In this document: positions 1-21,595 of the stretch, one piece after another
How the letters are laid out: each line of letters starts with the position of its first letter
Numbering within the stretch: position 1 is the first letter of the stretch
Assembly: GCA_935421135.1 (NCBI GenBank)
Contig: OW285189.1
Span: 21,144,298-21,208,297 of the forward strand
Direction of reading: 5' to 3'
DNA length: 64,000 bases
Source: Bugulina stolonifera
Taxonomy: Eukaryota; Bryozoa; Gymnolaemata; Cheilostomatida; Bugulidae
Made by a program: the position numbers and the translations under genes
The notes under the pieces: model-generated
The model's database searches: none
What the model saw: only the letters and a program-made list of their open reading frames with translations
What the model was told of the DNA's origin: nothing

Positions 1-205
1 AATTATAATAAAGCAGCAGACACAAATCAAAAGAATATTATTACGTAATAACTTTGAATTGAAAAACAAGTTAGACAAGTTGGATCTGTCGAATATTTTG
101 TTAGTGCCTTGTAGGAGTGCCCGTTTTACAGAAAAATTGAGCTATATTATAAACTAACAGTATGCTCCCCAAAGCCACCAGTTACTGTTGCTAAAGCGAA
201 TGGTG

Positions 206-514
206 CAGGTACAGTACAGTAGGTATACTACAGGTACAATAGGTATACTGCAGGTACAGTAGGTATACTACAGGTACAATAGGTATACTGCAGGTACAGT
301 AGGTATACTACAGGTACAGTAGGTATACTGCAGGTACAGTAGGTATACTACAGGTACAATAGGTATACTGCAGGTACAGTAGGTATACTACAGGTACAGT
401 AGGTATACTACAGGTACAATAGGTATACTGCAGGTACAGTAGGTATACTACAGGTACAGTAGGTATACTACAGGTACAGTAGGTATACTGCAGGTACAGT
501 AGGTATACTGCAGG
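206..514. repeat. 20-bp minisatellite, about 15 units
   Basis: Tandem array of a 20-bp unit, CAGGTACAGTAGGTATACTA, with small variants (CAGT/CAAT, ACTA/ACTG). It ends directly beside the splice donor of the gene-1 exon at 521-610, so on the minus strand it forms the start of the following intron. The unit length is not a multiple of three, yet the minus frame stays open to a TAG at 308-310, giving a 20-residue protein period. This open frame is a property of the repeat, not of a gene. Confidence 0.95.
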
Positions 515-520
515 ACTTAC

Positions 521-2620
521 CTCTTTCCTAGATAGCTCATACTTTTCCTGGCTCTCTATACCTTCAATGGTTTCCAATAACTCCTCAGATAAAGTAGCCC
601 TTCGTCCTCTCTATAACACATCATAAACAATACAGGTACAGATGCGAGATGCAGTCTATTTCTATTCATGTTTATTTAAAATTGTGTCAAATAATAATAT
701 TATAACACATCAGTTAGTATCTATATCAAAGGCTTGTTTATAAGTACACCCCAAAGGCTGATCTTAAATTGCCACTGCAATATTATTTTAAAGGACACAA
801 CTAATGAGTAATTAAAAAATCAATCAAAAGTTGTATGTAGTATAATATGAAAGAGCAAGTCTCAAACAGCATGCCTATGGGACACTAGTAACACTGAACA
901 TTATGTTTCCAGGAAATTTTCACGGATTAAGCATGCCTGTGTTAGTCAGACTTACACTGTGATTGTTGGAATCTGTAACATCGCCATCGGCTTCTGGAGA
1001 GGAGCCAACTCCTTGCACATGCACTGAGGAGAAATACTCAAAGAAATGTCCATCCAACTCCTTTACACTAAATAAGACATGAAATAAATAATGCACATGT
1101 ATACATGGTTGTGTTAGAGTAGCAGTCAGGAGGTTTACAGAATAACTTAGTCATAGATTTACACGTACAAAAATAAGTGGTGCGAGGAGTTATCAAAAAT
1201 TCAATGCTCATTATTTATATTACAAGTAGGGCCTACTACAATATTAATCTTGTACAAATGATACACCAACTTAAAGCTGAAGTCTCCAGTGTCTAATACA
1301 AACCTAATTAGCAGTTGGTGCACTTTGATGGTGCATGTACATGTATATGTACTATACATCTGTACCTCACAAATATTTGACTGCAACGAGTTGACTGATT
1401 AAAAATTCTCAATTCTTTTTAAAGAAACCCAACAATTACAACCAGACTATAATAACCATGCTTACAACATGATACACTGTAAACAGTAACAAACTACAAG
1501 TCTAGACAATCAAATTCCAAAAAAGTATAATTTTAAATGCAATATCACCGGATTTCTGTGAAATGTTCTAGGATATCGCAACGAAAGCATTTCTAAAAGA
1601 GCAAGTTGTATATTGTGTAGACTGAGATTCTGTTAAGCTTCATGGGTCGAGAATAGACATGTATTTGGGGAGAGAAGGGTTTGCGACTGCTTATAAATTA
1701 TATGCATGTAGCACGTAGATTAAATACAATAGCATGAGTGCCAACTCCCCCCCCCCCCCCCCCAACTGCATGGATAGCTTCTATAACAGAGATCAACACT
1801 GTAAACATCCAGAATGAGTTTTACAGCCAACCATCCCATAATAGGAGGGACTGGAACCTAAACTAATAAGAATTCTCTGCGTACAACAGGTACACCAATG
1901 ATGACTAAGTGAAAGCTGTCATAACTTATACACTGTATTGATTAAAGGAGCATACTTGCATGCTGGCAAACTAAACCTACATGTATTGCTGATGTAGAAC
2001 AAAAGTAAATACTGATAACGATGGAGAGTAAGGTAACACCACTCTTGTACTTGTACATAATAATAAATTATTAATTTATTGCAGTAAGGGAATGGAAACA
2101 TTGTTCCAATGATATGTAAGTACTATAAGCAGTACTTCAGTTTTACCAGCATCTGATATTCATTTTAATAAGATGGTAGAGTATTAATTGATAGACAGTG
2201 TATTGTATGCACAGCGAGACACGGTGCTGACAAGCTAGTCATCAGACACACATAGTCCCAAGTGGCACATAACCTGCTACTACTCTAGTGTACAATATAT
2301 CTTTAGTTTGGTTCTTCCAACTCTACACATCCACATAGCCAGCCAGCTCCATGCTAAGCTGCTGGCGTTGACTTGCTAAACAGATGTGTTTATGTGCAAC
2401 ATCTGTATTATCATTAATACATGTCTTAGGTATCTCGGTTCTGATAATTAAAAGTACATACTATATATAATAAATACAATAATGGTTATTACCTGTCGTT
2501 GGAGTAGAGGCTAAGCGTATCTGATGTAAGTGTCTCTTCTTCATCTGCACATGAGTGGAGGAAGTGAAGTCGTTTTTGCTGAGGCTTAGAGATAGACCTA
2601 GTTCTAGTGACCACACTCAT
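521..2620 (-). CDS. Unrecognised gene, 5' coding part (three exons joined)
   Basis: Three exons join in frame on the minus strand: 2620-2493 (starts at an ATG, ends AG), 1067-956 (starts T, so AG+T makes Ser) and 610-521 (phase 0). All borders are AG/GT, with donors gtaata, gtaagt and gtaagt. The predicted N-terminal 110 residues start MSVVTRTRSISKPQQ and are acidic and Ser-rich in the middle (CADEEETLTSD). The third exon looks helical and charged (SEELLETIEGIESQEKYE). I do not recognise the family. The sequence just before the ATG resembles a splice acceptor (tatacag, about 8 bases upstream), so a 5' UTR intron is likely; a candidate 5' UTR exon ends with a donor at 3114. The gene should continue left of 521. 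A possible last exon near 1-106 (acceptor ctacaag) is speculative. No signal peptide or membrane segment is seen in these exons. Confidence 0.62.
1747..1763. repeat. Poly-C tract (17 C)
   Basis: Uninterrupted run of 17 C inside the first coding intron of gene 1. It is poly-G on the sense strand of that gene. It is prone to sequencing error and could fold as a G-quadruplex in the pre-mRNA. Confidence 0.9.
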
Positions 2621-4675
2621 CTTCAAACTGTATACGTGAAGACAAGACAGTGTACTACTCAATGAGAATACTAAAACTAATGAAACATTCACTCCTTTGC
2701 ATAGCTTGCCTTTTACAAACTAACCAGGCATTACGATATTAATTTAATACTAAAGAATTCAGCATCCACACATTCTAGTCATCGTTGATGCAACTGATAA
2801 AGACTACTATAGCCTCCTAGTGATCACAAGCGACTGGCTGCTATATGCTGCACAAATTGCATGCATTAATTTATAGGCTGGTGTCAATATTTCTACCATT
2901 ACAAAACAATATTAGACTAATTAATCAATACTAGGTATTGTGAAGAATCCATTTACTATTTTCATAAAGGTGATGCTCTATATTGCATTTATCATTGGTA
3001 TCGTAATAGGTAATACTATAGAGCATAGGGGTGGAGTTATACTAAATCAATATATAGACAAGCATTAAGGTAACACAACTCCTACATATATTTAGTATAA
3101 GTATAATAATTACCTGCATGTTGAGTCCAGGATTGGAAGAGAGAGGTACCTTAGCACATATTTAATAGAAATACTAGAGATACAGTTAACCACGTATCAG
3201 GAACTACAATAATAATGTATAAGCGTATTTAAACCACCTACTATCAAGTTGTGATCTGTATAAAAGATGGAGAGCTTTTACTATTTAGCTTTGCAAACTC
3301 TACATTGTATATGTTGTACTTTTAGATGCCAAGTTTAGCACACTCTTTTCCTAATGTTACTAAACTATTTTTTCAAATGAACAATTTCTATTTAGTATAT
3401 TCACTTAACAAATACAAACAAAACAGAAACGAAAAAATAAAAAGGTTCACTGGCTAAACATAATATTATTGTGTAAAGAAACAAACCTCAATCTTCCAAA
3501 CAGTGCCCACAAATAGAAAATACTAGTCTATGCATTATGCCACTTCAGAGCAGGCTAGTATAGTAACTTCACTTTAAATTGACATCAAACAGCAGTCGTA
3601 CTGCTTTGACATTCTTGTTTCTAATGTAACCAACTGATAATCCTAGGCCATACAGACGGCAGTGTATGGCTTAGAATAGGACTACATGTAAGTTGCACTG
3701 ATGTTTTTAAATGCACATTAATATTGTGAACAATCTTATTTCCCATAGCTTTGAGTTGTATGAGTTCTCATAAGCTAATAAGCATAACAAGAAGTTGCCT
3801 TTCCTTTGAGAAATGAAGAGACAACTTCTTGTCACACTCGCTATAAGTTATGATGACAACTTGAGAGTCTGTAAAATAATGGAGTTGTACTCAAAATCGA
3901 CACAACAGACTAGCCAACCGGCGGTTGCACCCTTTACAATTTAGCTCCTACATGTTAATATATTACTACACATGTACATAAAATATAGCAAAACATGTCC
4001 TGGTATGGAGTTGCTTTCACATATTGGCTTGCATATCAAAGCCTATCAAATAGCTGCTTCATCTCTTGACCACACTAACTTTTATAATTTTACTCTGCAC
4101 ATGTACCATATTTGTAAATAGAATTAGATCACACTAGGATACACCGCACCAACTCTGCTAGGGCATGCACTAATTGCAACTGAGTTCCTATGACAACTGA
4201 CCACTAGCCAGGGGCAGGCAATCTAGGAGGTAATAATGTATAACAAATACACTATAATCTATTATAGGTAGGCTAATAAAATTTGTTAATTTAGATATTT
4301 TGGCAAAATTAATAAAACTAATTGTAACCAATTACAGAACCAGAATAACATAATCCCATGCACATGTATATGTTGTGTAATTACTAACATTATCAAAAGG
4401 GATATCCACAGCAGCCCCAAGATTCCCATTACAAGACGTGATGGTTGAATAGGAAAATTTTGTTACTCATCATATTACTTACTACAAGATAACACCATTA
4501 GCTTCAAGGCAGCGTACAATGCTTAAACAATAGAAGAGTGGGCGTGGTAGTGATGGCACCACACCCCCTTCCACATCATCACACCTCCCGATTTTATAAG
4601 GAAGTGAATTATACATTTTGTTACAAACTTGAAACTTAAACCAACAGTGCAAGACCAGCTATCTGATACTTCATC
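2621..4675. other. Intergenic space between divergent genes 1 and 2
   Basis: No coding exon was found. It should hold both promoters. Near 4538-4568 there is a short G/C-rich stretch with GGGCGTGG and CACACCCCC, of the kind bound by Sp/KLF factors, about 110 bases before the gene-2 ATG. A small hairpin (11-bp arms, ACAAGAAGTTG and its complement) lies at 3787-3797 and 3832-3842. Confidence 0.5.
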
Positions 4676-7179
4676 ATGCCCTCACTTTTCAGTAAAATTT
4701 TAGCTACAAGAGAGAAAAAACAGAAACCAAGGAGAAGCCAGGTAAAACAATTTTTATACTATAATTATTCAATTAGCTGGACATACTCTTAGCTTCACTT
4801 CCGGGCTGTTGTATTTGAGTATTTATTTCCCCAATATCTAGTTTATATTGAAACATTGTTACTCACTCACTACATATAATACATAAACATATAACCCTCC
4901 CTGATGTAACATATGGAAGTATATTTTTTTTTAAAACTAATACTATGAATGAGAGCCTTTATAATATATTGTGCCATTTATCCACACATCCTTTTCAATT
5001 TATTGTCTGGTATCCAATAGCACCTACATGTATATGTATTATAGCGCATGCACTGGCATGGGAAACTAGTTTGCACAATTGTAATGGTACATTGCACACT
5101 GCATTCGTACTGTGCAAACTTGATTATAATAAGATTGTATGTAGGATTTTGTGAGCACTGGCGATCTTTCTTCAGTTGGGAAGAAAAGAAGTAGGTTCAC
5201 GAGATGGCTGCGAAACAGGAAACGATCAAAAGGTAAGAATCTAGAGCTAAGACTCCAATTGAAAAAATTTTCTAAGATATTCCATGTAAAAACGTTTGAG
5301 AGGGAAAAATAACTAGTGATTGCAAGGAGCAGATGGTTAAGCCTAGCCAATAGCAAATATATTATATAAAGTGATGGTGTACATGTAGATACTGATTTTT
5401 TGTCAGCAAGTTATCCTGCTGTAAAGTAATAGTTCTTATTTACTTCTGCCTTAGTGAATGTGAGCAGTATCTAGAGTACAGGGAGGTACTTAATTTTTGT
5501 CAACCGGATTCTTGTTCCTGTACTACATTTGCGTTTTTGATTTTCTAGATGGGAAGATAAAACTTTTGCGACTCTCGCATTTGGGCAGTAAGGATAAAGA
5601 AATGCACCGACCATTGCTAGCTCAAAATGGTATGCCAAACTAATAGAAAATCTAGCTGGATAAAATTGATAATAACTCTGTTGTAACTACAGTATTGACC
5701 TAGCTGTCACAATATTCCCCTACAGCGATCTAAAAAGAAAAAATAATTCCATCAAAAACAAAGTTAAATCATCGGTAAGCGACTTTGTGAAATTATAAGT
5801 ATTTGTACATCTTTAGATGAACCAGAGATGACTGCATGTTACGATGGGCCTATGCAACAGGTATGTATAACAAATAGATAACTATGTCACTCTTACAGGG
5901 TGACTTTGAAAAAACAAGATTAGTATAATAGCCTATAATTTTATAGAAGCCTTGTTATATTCATGAATTTTCTGCAGGTCTATGGACTATCGCTTGTACC
6001 GGGAAATCTACCTTTACAGAATACTTGCATTCCTCAAAAAGAGCCAGAACACAGTGAACTGATGAAAACGTTGTATATGTTGCAACAAGGACAGGAAGCA
6101 CAGAATAAACTACTGCAGCAACTCATTGATACTTTCAGGTAATATAGCATCAGAATATCTTTGCTACCAAGTTGCAAACTGGATACAAGTGGATCCCCAA
6201 TATTGAACTTGAATTATGAACTATCTTACTCTGATGCTTACAGATCACCAATACAAGACTGTGGGCGATCAAGTACAACAGGTTCCCGATCAATGATATC
6301 GCCTGAAGATGCTTCATTTAGAATGTCACAAACTGGAGTTGATTACCAACAGGTAGGTCATTGTTTACTGGTTTACCCATCCGATTATTATTCGTTCCAA
6401 GCTTTGGATAAAATCTAACAGCACTCCTTTGTTCTGTAAAATCTACCATTTTTCCTAATTAAGAAAAAGTTTTTTTTCCAGAAAATCGACCTTGACATTT
6501 TGCTCAAAATCTTGGGTTATACAGTAGAGAGCATTTTAGGACTTCAAAGTTGAGCACAAAACACCTATGGCAACATCTGAGCAAAAAATTAGCAAGATGA
6601 CATTAATGGTTGAAAAACTATCAAACCTGTCCTGGAACTTTTGGATCGACCCTTGTATTATTCCTGCAGTAGGCAGTCCAAAGTTAATTGGTGCCTTTAA
6701 ATTATACGCTGAGGTACATCTCTACATTGTGTTTGTTGTTTGCTGCTTTCAACTCATGAAGGCTATCACTCATCAGCAGAGCACTGGAACCTGTTTATAC
6801 ATCATGGTGTTTGCTAATACACACTATATACACTGTGTAACTAAGAGATTATTATTTTTAGGAAAGGCCCTTTGAAGAACCACTTGAACTTCTGGGTGAG
6901 TAGCACAGTAAAATGTTGCTAAAAGAGAAATCCAGTTTGACAACAAAATAGTCTATAAAGACGTATATCACTTGGATCCCAAGTCAATTAGAACTGGAAC
7001 CTATTCTTCATGTACATTGATTAAACAATAGAGATTTATCATCAAATGATTATTAGTCTAACTTGCACATTCAGCTATGCCCATCCCCAATTTTAGTATG
7101 CAACAAATGACTTGTAACCCACTTATTTTTACAATTTTTCATCATTTCATTTGTAGGACCATCACATTACCATGGCTAG
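4676..7179 (+). CDS. Unrecognised small gene, about 212 residues, eight exons
   Basis: Exons: 4676-4741, 5184-5232, 5549-5629, 5817-5860, 5978-6138, 6172-6352, 6862-6895 and 7157-7179 (stop TAG). Phases agree throughout. The start MPSLFSKILATREKK is followed by a very basic stretch (KRSRFTRWLRNRKRSK) that looks like a nuclear or nucleic-acid-binding signal. The middle has a Gln-rich helix (ELMKTLYMLQQGQEAQNKLL), then a Ser-rich region, and the C-terminus is FEEPLELLGPSHYHG. Two joints are uncertain. The second exon is in frame only if the second AG (5182-5183) is used rather than the AG at 5174-5175. The intron 6139-6171 would be only 33 bases long; skipping that splice gives an immediate TAA at 6140. 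I do not recognise a family. The gene is convergent with TIF1. Confidence 0.55.
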
Positions 7180-7732
7180 GATCGACAGCCTGCAGAAAAA
7201 AATTGCTACTTGCTACGAAAATCTCTTCTCGACAGATGTAACATTTATTCACACTTTTATATCCATAATTGTACATGACTTGTATAGTTTTCTTGGGTAT
7301 TTCACCTCATCCACAACACAACAGTATTTATAATTACATTGTACAATATATAAATAAGTTGCTTCGCTATCGTTTTATCTAGTAAATATTTTTCAACTTG
7401 TCTTCATATAAAACTTAGGAAACTTCATATATCTGTTTACATCACTCGATGTATTATTTTTTGGAACTAAAGACCAAACAATATGTTCTGGGAATTTTAA
7501 TGATTTCTTGCTATAACTTTTTAGATATTCCAGCCTATTTGTATAGCAGCGTCACACTCTGCTACCACATGTTACTTTTTATTCCTATGTGCTACTGCTC
7601 CAATAAGACCACTAAGCCAAACAAGTTTTACATAGAAAATGCACTATATAGATCATCATGGCAATTAGCGAAATATTTCCCAGCCGACTACTATTCAATT
7701 ACATGTATTTAATTTCTGCACAGTTTATTAAT

Positions 7733-7738
7733 AATAAA
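7733..7738 (+). promoter_or_regulatory. Poly(A) signal AATAAA for gene 2
   Basis: AATAAA about 555 bases after the gene-2 stop, followed by a TGTTG-rich stretch that could be the downstream element. It faces the TIF1 signal at 7909-7914, so the two genes end tail-to-tail within about 200 bases. Confidence 0.55.
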
Positions 7739-7908
7739 ACTGTTGAGCGTTCTCAATTTCGATGTCTAACAAAATAGTGTTAGGTCATTTTTTATTAAAA
7801 CATGTTATGGTTATCTGTTTTGGAAGAAGTTTTGTTTTAGAAGTACTAGTAAGATTATGAAACAAATAAGAGTTGAGAGATAAAAAATCATATTTACCTA
7901 ATGATAAA

Positions 7909-7914
7909 TTTATT
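7909..7914 (-). promoter_or_regulatory. Poly(A) signal AATAAA for the TIF1 gene
   Basis: AATAAA on the minus strand (TTTATT on plus), 410 bases beyond the TIF1 stop codon. It is the nearest canonical signal I noticed for a 3' UTR that otherwise contains no other gene. Confidence 0.5.
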
Positions 7915-8323
7915 GTTGGTAAGTCGTATAAATTGTATAAAGCATAGCATTCATTTTGCGGTGATATAATATAGTATATACAAAAAAGTTCTCATAAACA
8001 TGGCTGAGAATATGCTGTAACATGAAAATATTTACATCCAACAGGTACAAATTCATCTAACAAATATACAATGCCAATTTGTCAACCATTCAACATGCTC
8101 TCCCCTATGAGATGGTCAACAGATGAATACATGTAGTAGTCCGTTGTCAAAATCTTGAGAGCACAATTCTTAGTTTATAATATAGAACCAGGTGTCAAAC
8201 TAGAACGCACCAGGCCATATCCATATGGTCACCAAACAGCCTGAATTACTTGACCATTTTTGACTAGGTTAAATGTTTACTGTACACATTATTACATTCA
8301 CTCCATAAACTGTTGTTCTCGTG

Positions 8324-18169
<9,846 letters not shown>

Positions 18170-21100
18170 AAGCAGTTAAAATGTGACCTACATAGTGAAT
18201 AGTGCACAGTGGTAAGTAAAATCGGTGCAATTGGTTGTTGTTCTTCCTTTCTACAAGGGCAAATAATGTTGCTGATTCGCCATGACAGTAGTGTTCGTTC
18301 ATCACCGCGAATCTCGGTCCTTTCCGATAATTTCGAATAAGTTTGCTATGCAGTTGATTTGAGTAGGGCAAACAACTCTTGTTGATTTTGTTTCGCTCAC
18401 TGTACTACATGTACATGTAGTTTTCTGTATCATATTTTATATTGACACCATGTTCAAAATATGCCTTACATACCAACACAGAGCCACACATGTGTACCTA
18501 GTATGTAACCATAAACAATGCTATTGGTTATACTTATAGGCATGCATAACATTCACATTGAGCTGTTCTTTCCCAACTTGATGAGAGAGAGGTCATAAAG
18601 TTGGGAGAGGACGATTCTTCATTACAATCAGTAGATTTCAGTGTCTATAGATATTTATATGTATTAGTACCGACACATACAGTTTATTTAGCTAACTAAC
18701 TTATCACTTGTGTTGTGTTGCAATAAAAGTAACGTTGGATATAAATAATCTGAGCATAAACTTTGAGACAACCATCTCTATGTTTGCAAGTTGTTTACGC
18801 GATGGGGTGAGAGGGAATACAGAGAGGAAGCAACTTTCGAAAGCATGTACATGTAACCTCAAAAGCAAATTTTATTTAATTCTTCCCATTTGAGGATAAA
18901 TGACCTCAATGATGAGGTAAACAAGGTCAGTACTTATTCAACCCACAATAGGAATGATCACTATGCGATTGAGTGTGATTATTCTCAACTTGAAGCTGGA
19001 TTGTGACATTAGTTAATTTATATGCCAAAATAAATATTCCAATAATATCTCAGCCACGTCTCGGCAGAATCACATAATAATACTCAAGGTGGTACCAATT
19101 TTGCAAGATTGTAAAATATTAGTCAGATAAATTTAATATAAATATGCTACAAGATATTATATTGCCTGCATGAGCCACTTCATGGCCTCCACATACAATG
19201 TTATACCTATATTTTTACACATGTACATGTATTTCTATAAGCTATTTCCAATCAACTATTGCTTGAACTTCCACAATTTGGCTAAATCCACGTGAAATAT
19301 GTTAAAGTGAGGAAACACTACTATTTTCAGAAGTATTTTGGTGAGAATAATAACAAATAGGCTTTCTTTTTTCAATCAGAATACTGAGTATGTTGCAAAT
19401 GAAATAGTTTGAATAATTTGTAAGCACATTTAAAAACAGTGTCACAGTGGATATGTTATTAAATGGCATTGCACTTAGGAAATTTCATGTTATAGCATTA
19501 TATGACGTGCTAATTGGTTGGCAATAAGTTTAGTGAATGCAATTATATAATATCTGTTATATCTAGGCAGTTTATTTTGTTCTACATTTGCATATGTTGT
19601 ACATTTATACTGCATTATATCACATAACCTTGACACAGATGTAAGCCCTATGTATTGCATAAACTGGTTGTCTTATATGCATATTATTTATATAAAAATT
19701 ATACATAGCTACAAAATTATCATTTATTTCTTTGGTTTCTCTAGTATCTGCAAGCTACTCTAGTATTGCTAGTCTGGTAAATTTCACTCAAATATATGTC
19801 AATCATTTTCTGATTGTCAAGCAATGTGGTTTGGACTGGCCAAATGCTATTGCCATACAGACTTGTTTCCAGCGCTCACTTTATTTTTTGAATACAGCAC
19901 AGAATTCAATGCTTAACCTTAAGAAGGAACGCAGACCGTTATTAAAGTTTAGTTACAGATATATTTTTTGGAGTTATCTGATCTTTGGAAGGTCATACAT
20001 TTTTTGCTATTCTTAGCAATCCTGTCTAGCACACAATATGAGCACCAGCTTACAGCCTCATTGATAATAGTATTGACTTTATTTTGGTAAAAACAATATT
20101 AGCATTCAACTTCACAATCCATTATACAATGTACACGCCTCTATATTATGAGGAAGGACAACTCCAAGTCTACAAGGCTAAATACAAAGAACATGACGAA
20201 GAGGAGAGGCTTATGCAATCATTCTAAACCAAGGTTGTAAAAGTTCTTCATCTGCAAAAAAGAATCACAACACACATTTTCAAGCTGAATAATAGCTCCA
20301 GAAATATGTACGACTGCCTACTGGTGAGAACTGAGGCTAATTTCCTTGACCTTGTTATAGAGAATATTTTGCAACCTTAAGATGGGTGGGGCAATCCATA
20401 GCAGAGTTAATGATATTAAGCCTAAAAGAAAAAACCTATTTGTTTAACACATAAATGCCAATGTCTTAAAGCAGCTGATATTATGGTGATGAAGGAGTAT
20501 ATTTCAGTTTGATGAAGAAATTATATGGCAGGTACAGTGTAGGTTCTACTGGGTACCACTCAGGATGGCGCAAAATTTAGATCTGTTGCTAGTGCCATGG
20601 TAACAAAAAATGGCACTACAGTATCGATAATAATCATTATAGTCTGTATAAACTTGGTGTCAAGATAGGATGTGTTCCATCTCTGCATCACCATAATAAT
20701 TATCATTAATTATGTACGTGATAATTATCGGAATAGTTACATTGAAAATAATTTCATGGCACCAATGTCATTATTGTGTAACAGTCAACCCACTAATTTA
20801 CATATTTAGCAGGACTTTGAATATTTTATTACATATTATCATGATCAACCAATAATTGCCATCATATTTGTTGTGTCATTATTAATGTTCAAGTTTAGTG
20901 TTATTATTGCACAAAGTAATCTCATAAAATTTGTACAATCTAGCTGTTTGTAAAATATTTACAGAAATAAATAAAGAAGCTAAACAGGCATATAAAACGA
21001 AAAGAATAAGATGTTTACTGAATGTTATGTTGTTACAGTATAAAAAATAATCCATTCATATGACTGATTCACAATCACAACTGTTTTTGTAACAATTTAA

Positions 21101-21595
21101 TCAAAATACTACATTACACACAAAAATACTTTGAGGTCTTTTCACTGTTTGAACGTAAATATAAAAATGACACCATGCTTCTGTCATCAGATTGTAGGTT
21201 ATTTAGCACGGATTAGATTGTTTTCATTTCCACAAAACTTTATGGATTGAAATATTATAAAAATTATTGGTGTCTGAAAATTAGTAACACTGAGGCAGAC
21301 TATAAAACAAAACAATTACACAAATGATTGATTGTCAATTTGATTCCAAGCAATCTGCTGGGACATGGTTGTCATTTCATGTGACACCAGAGTCTCCAGC
21401 AATGCTGTGTCTCCACTTAACTGGGAAGAAGTCTTTAATTTACTTCAACCACAAAGATATGACATGTGATTTTACTGAACACCATTACAAATACATTTAG
21501 CATTCCCTCCCCCTCCTATGCATATAGGCTATTAGCTACAAACTGACTGACTGATAAAAGCAAAATAATTAAGATTGTCAGTTCCTAAAACAATA
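18170..21595. other. Intergenic space, TIF1 upstream region and gene-4 downstream region
   Basis: No convincing exon in either strand. It should hold the TIF1 promoter and the 3' UTR of the EGF-domain gene. A perfect 16-base palindrome, CTACATGTACATGTAG, lies about 235 bases before the TIF1 ATG (18405-18420). Open frames here, such as 19732-20016 on plus, lack family similarity and splice context. Confidence 0.5.

Noticed and set aside
308..577. 89-residue minus frame with Tyr/Leu/Thr/Pro repeats
   Set aside because: Only the first 19 residues (523-577) are coding exon; the rest is translation of the 20-bp minisatellite past a good gtaagt donor.
3787..3842. Hairpin with 11-bp arms as a possible microRNA precursor
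   Set aside because: The stem is too short and the loop too large for a convincing precursor.
5726..5773. Exon-like segment with acceptor ctacag and donor gtaagc inside gene 2
   Set aside because: Including it breaks the phase between the exons at 5549-5629 and 5817-5860, which join in frame directly.
6482..6553. Open segment after a strong acceptor (tttttttccag), ending in TGA
   Set aside because: It could be an alternative last exon, but the main chain continues with better supported exons at 6862-6895 and 7157-7179.
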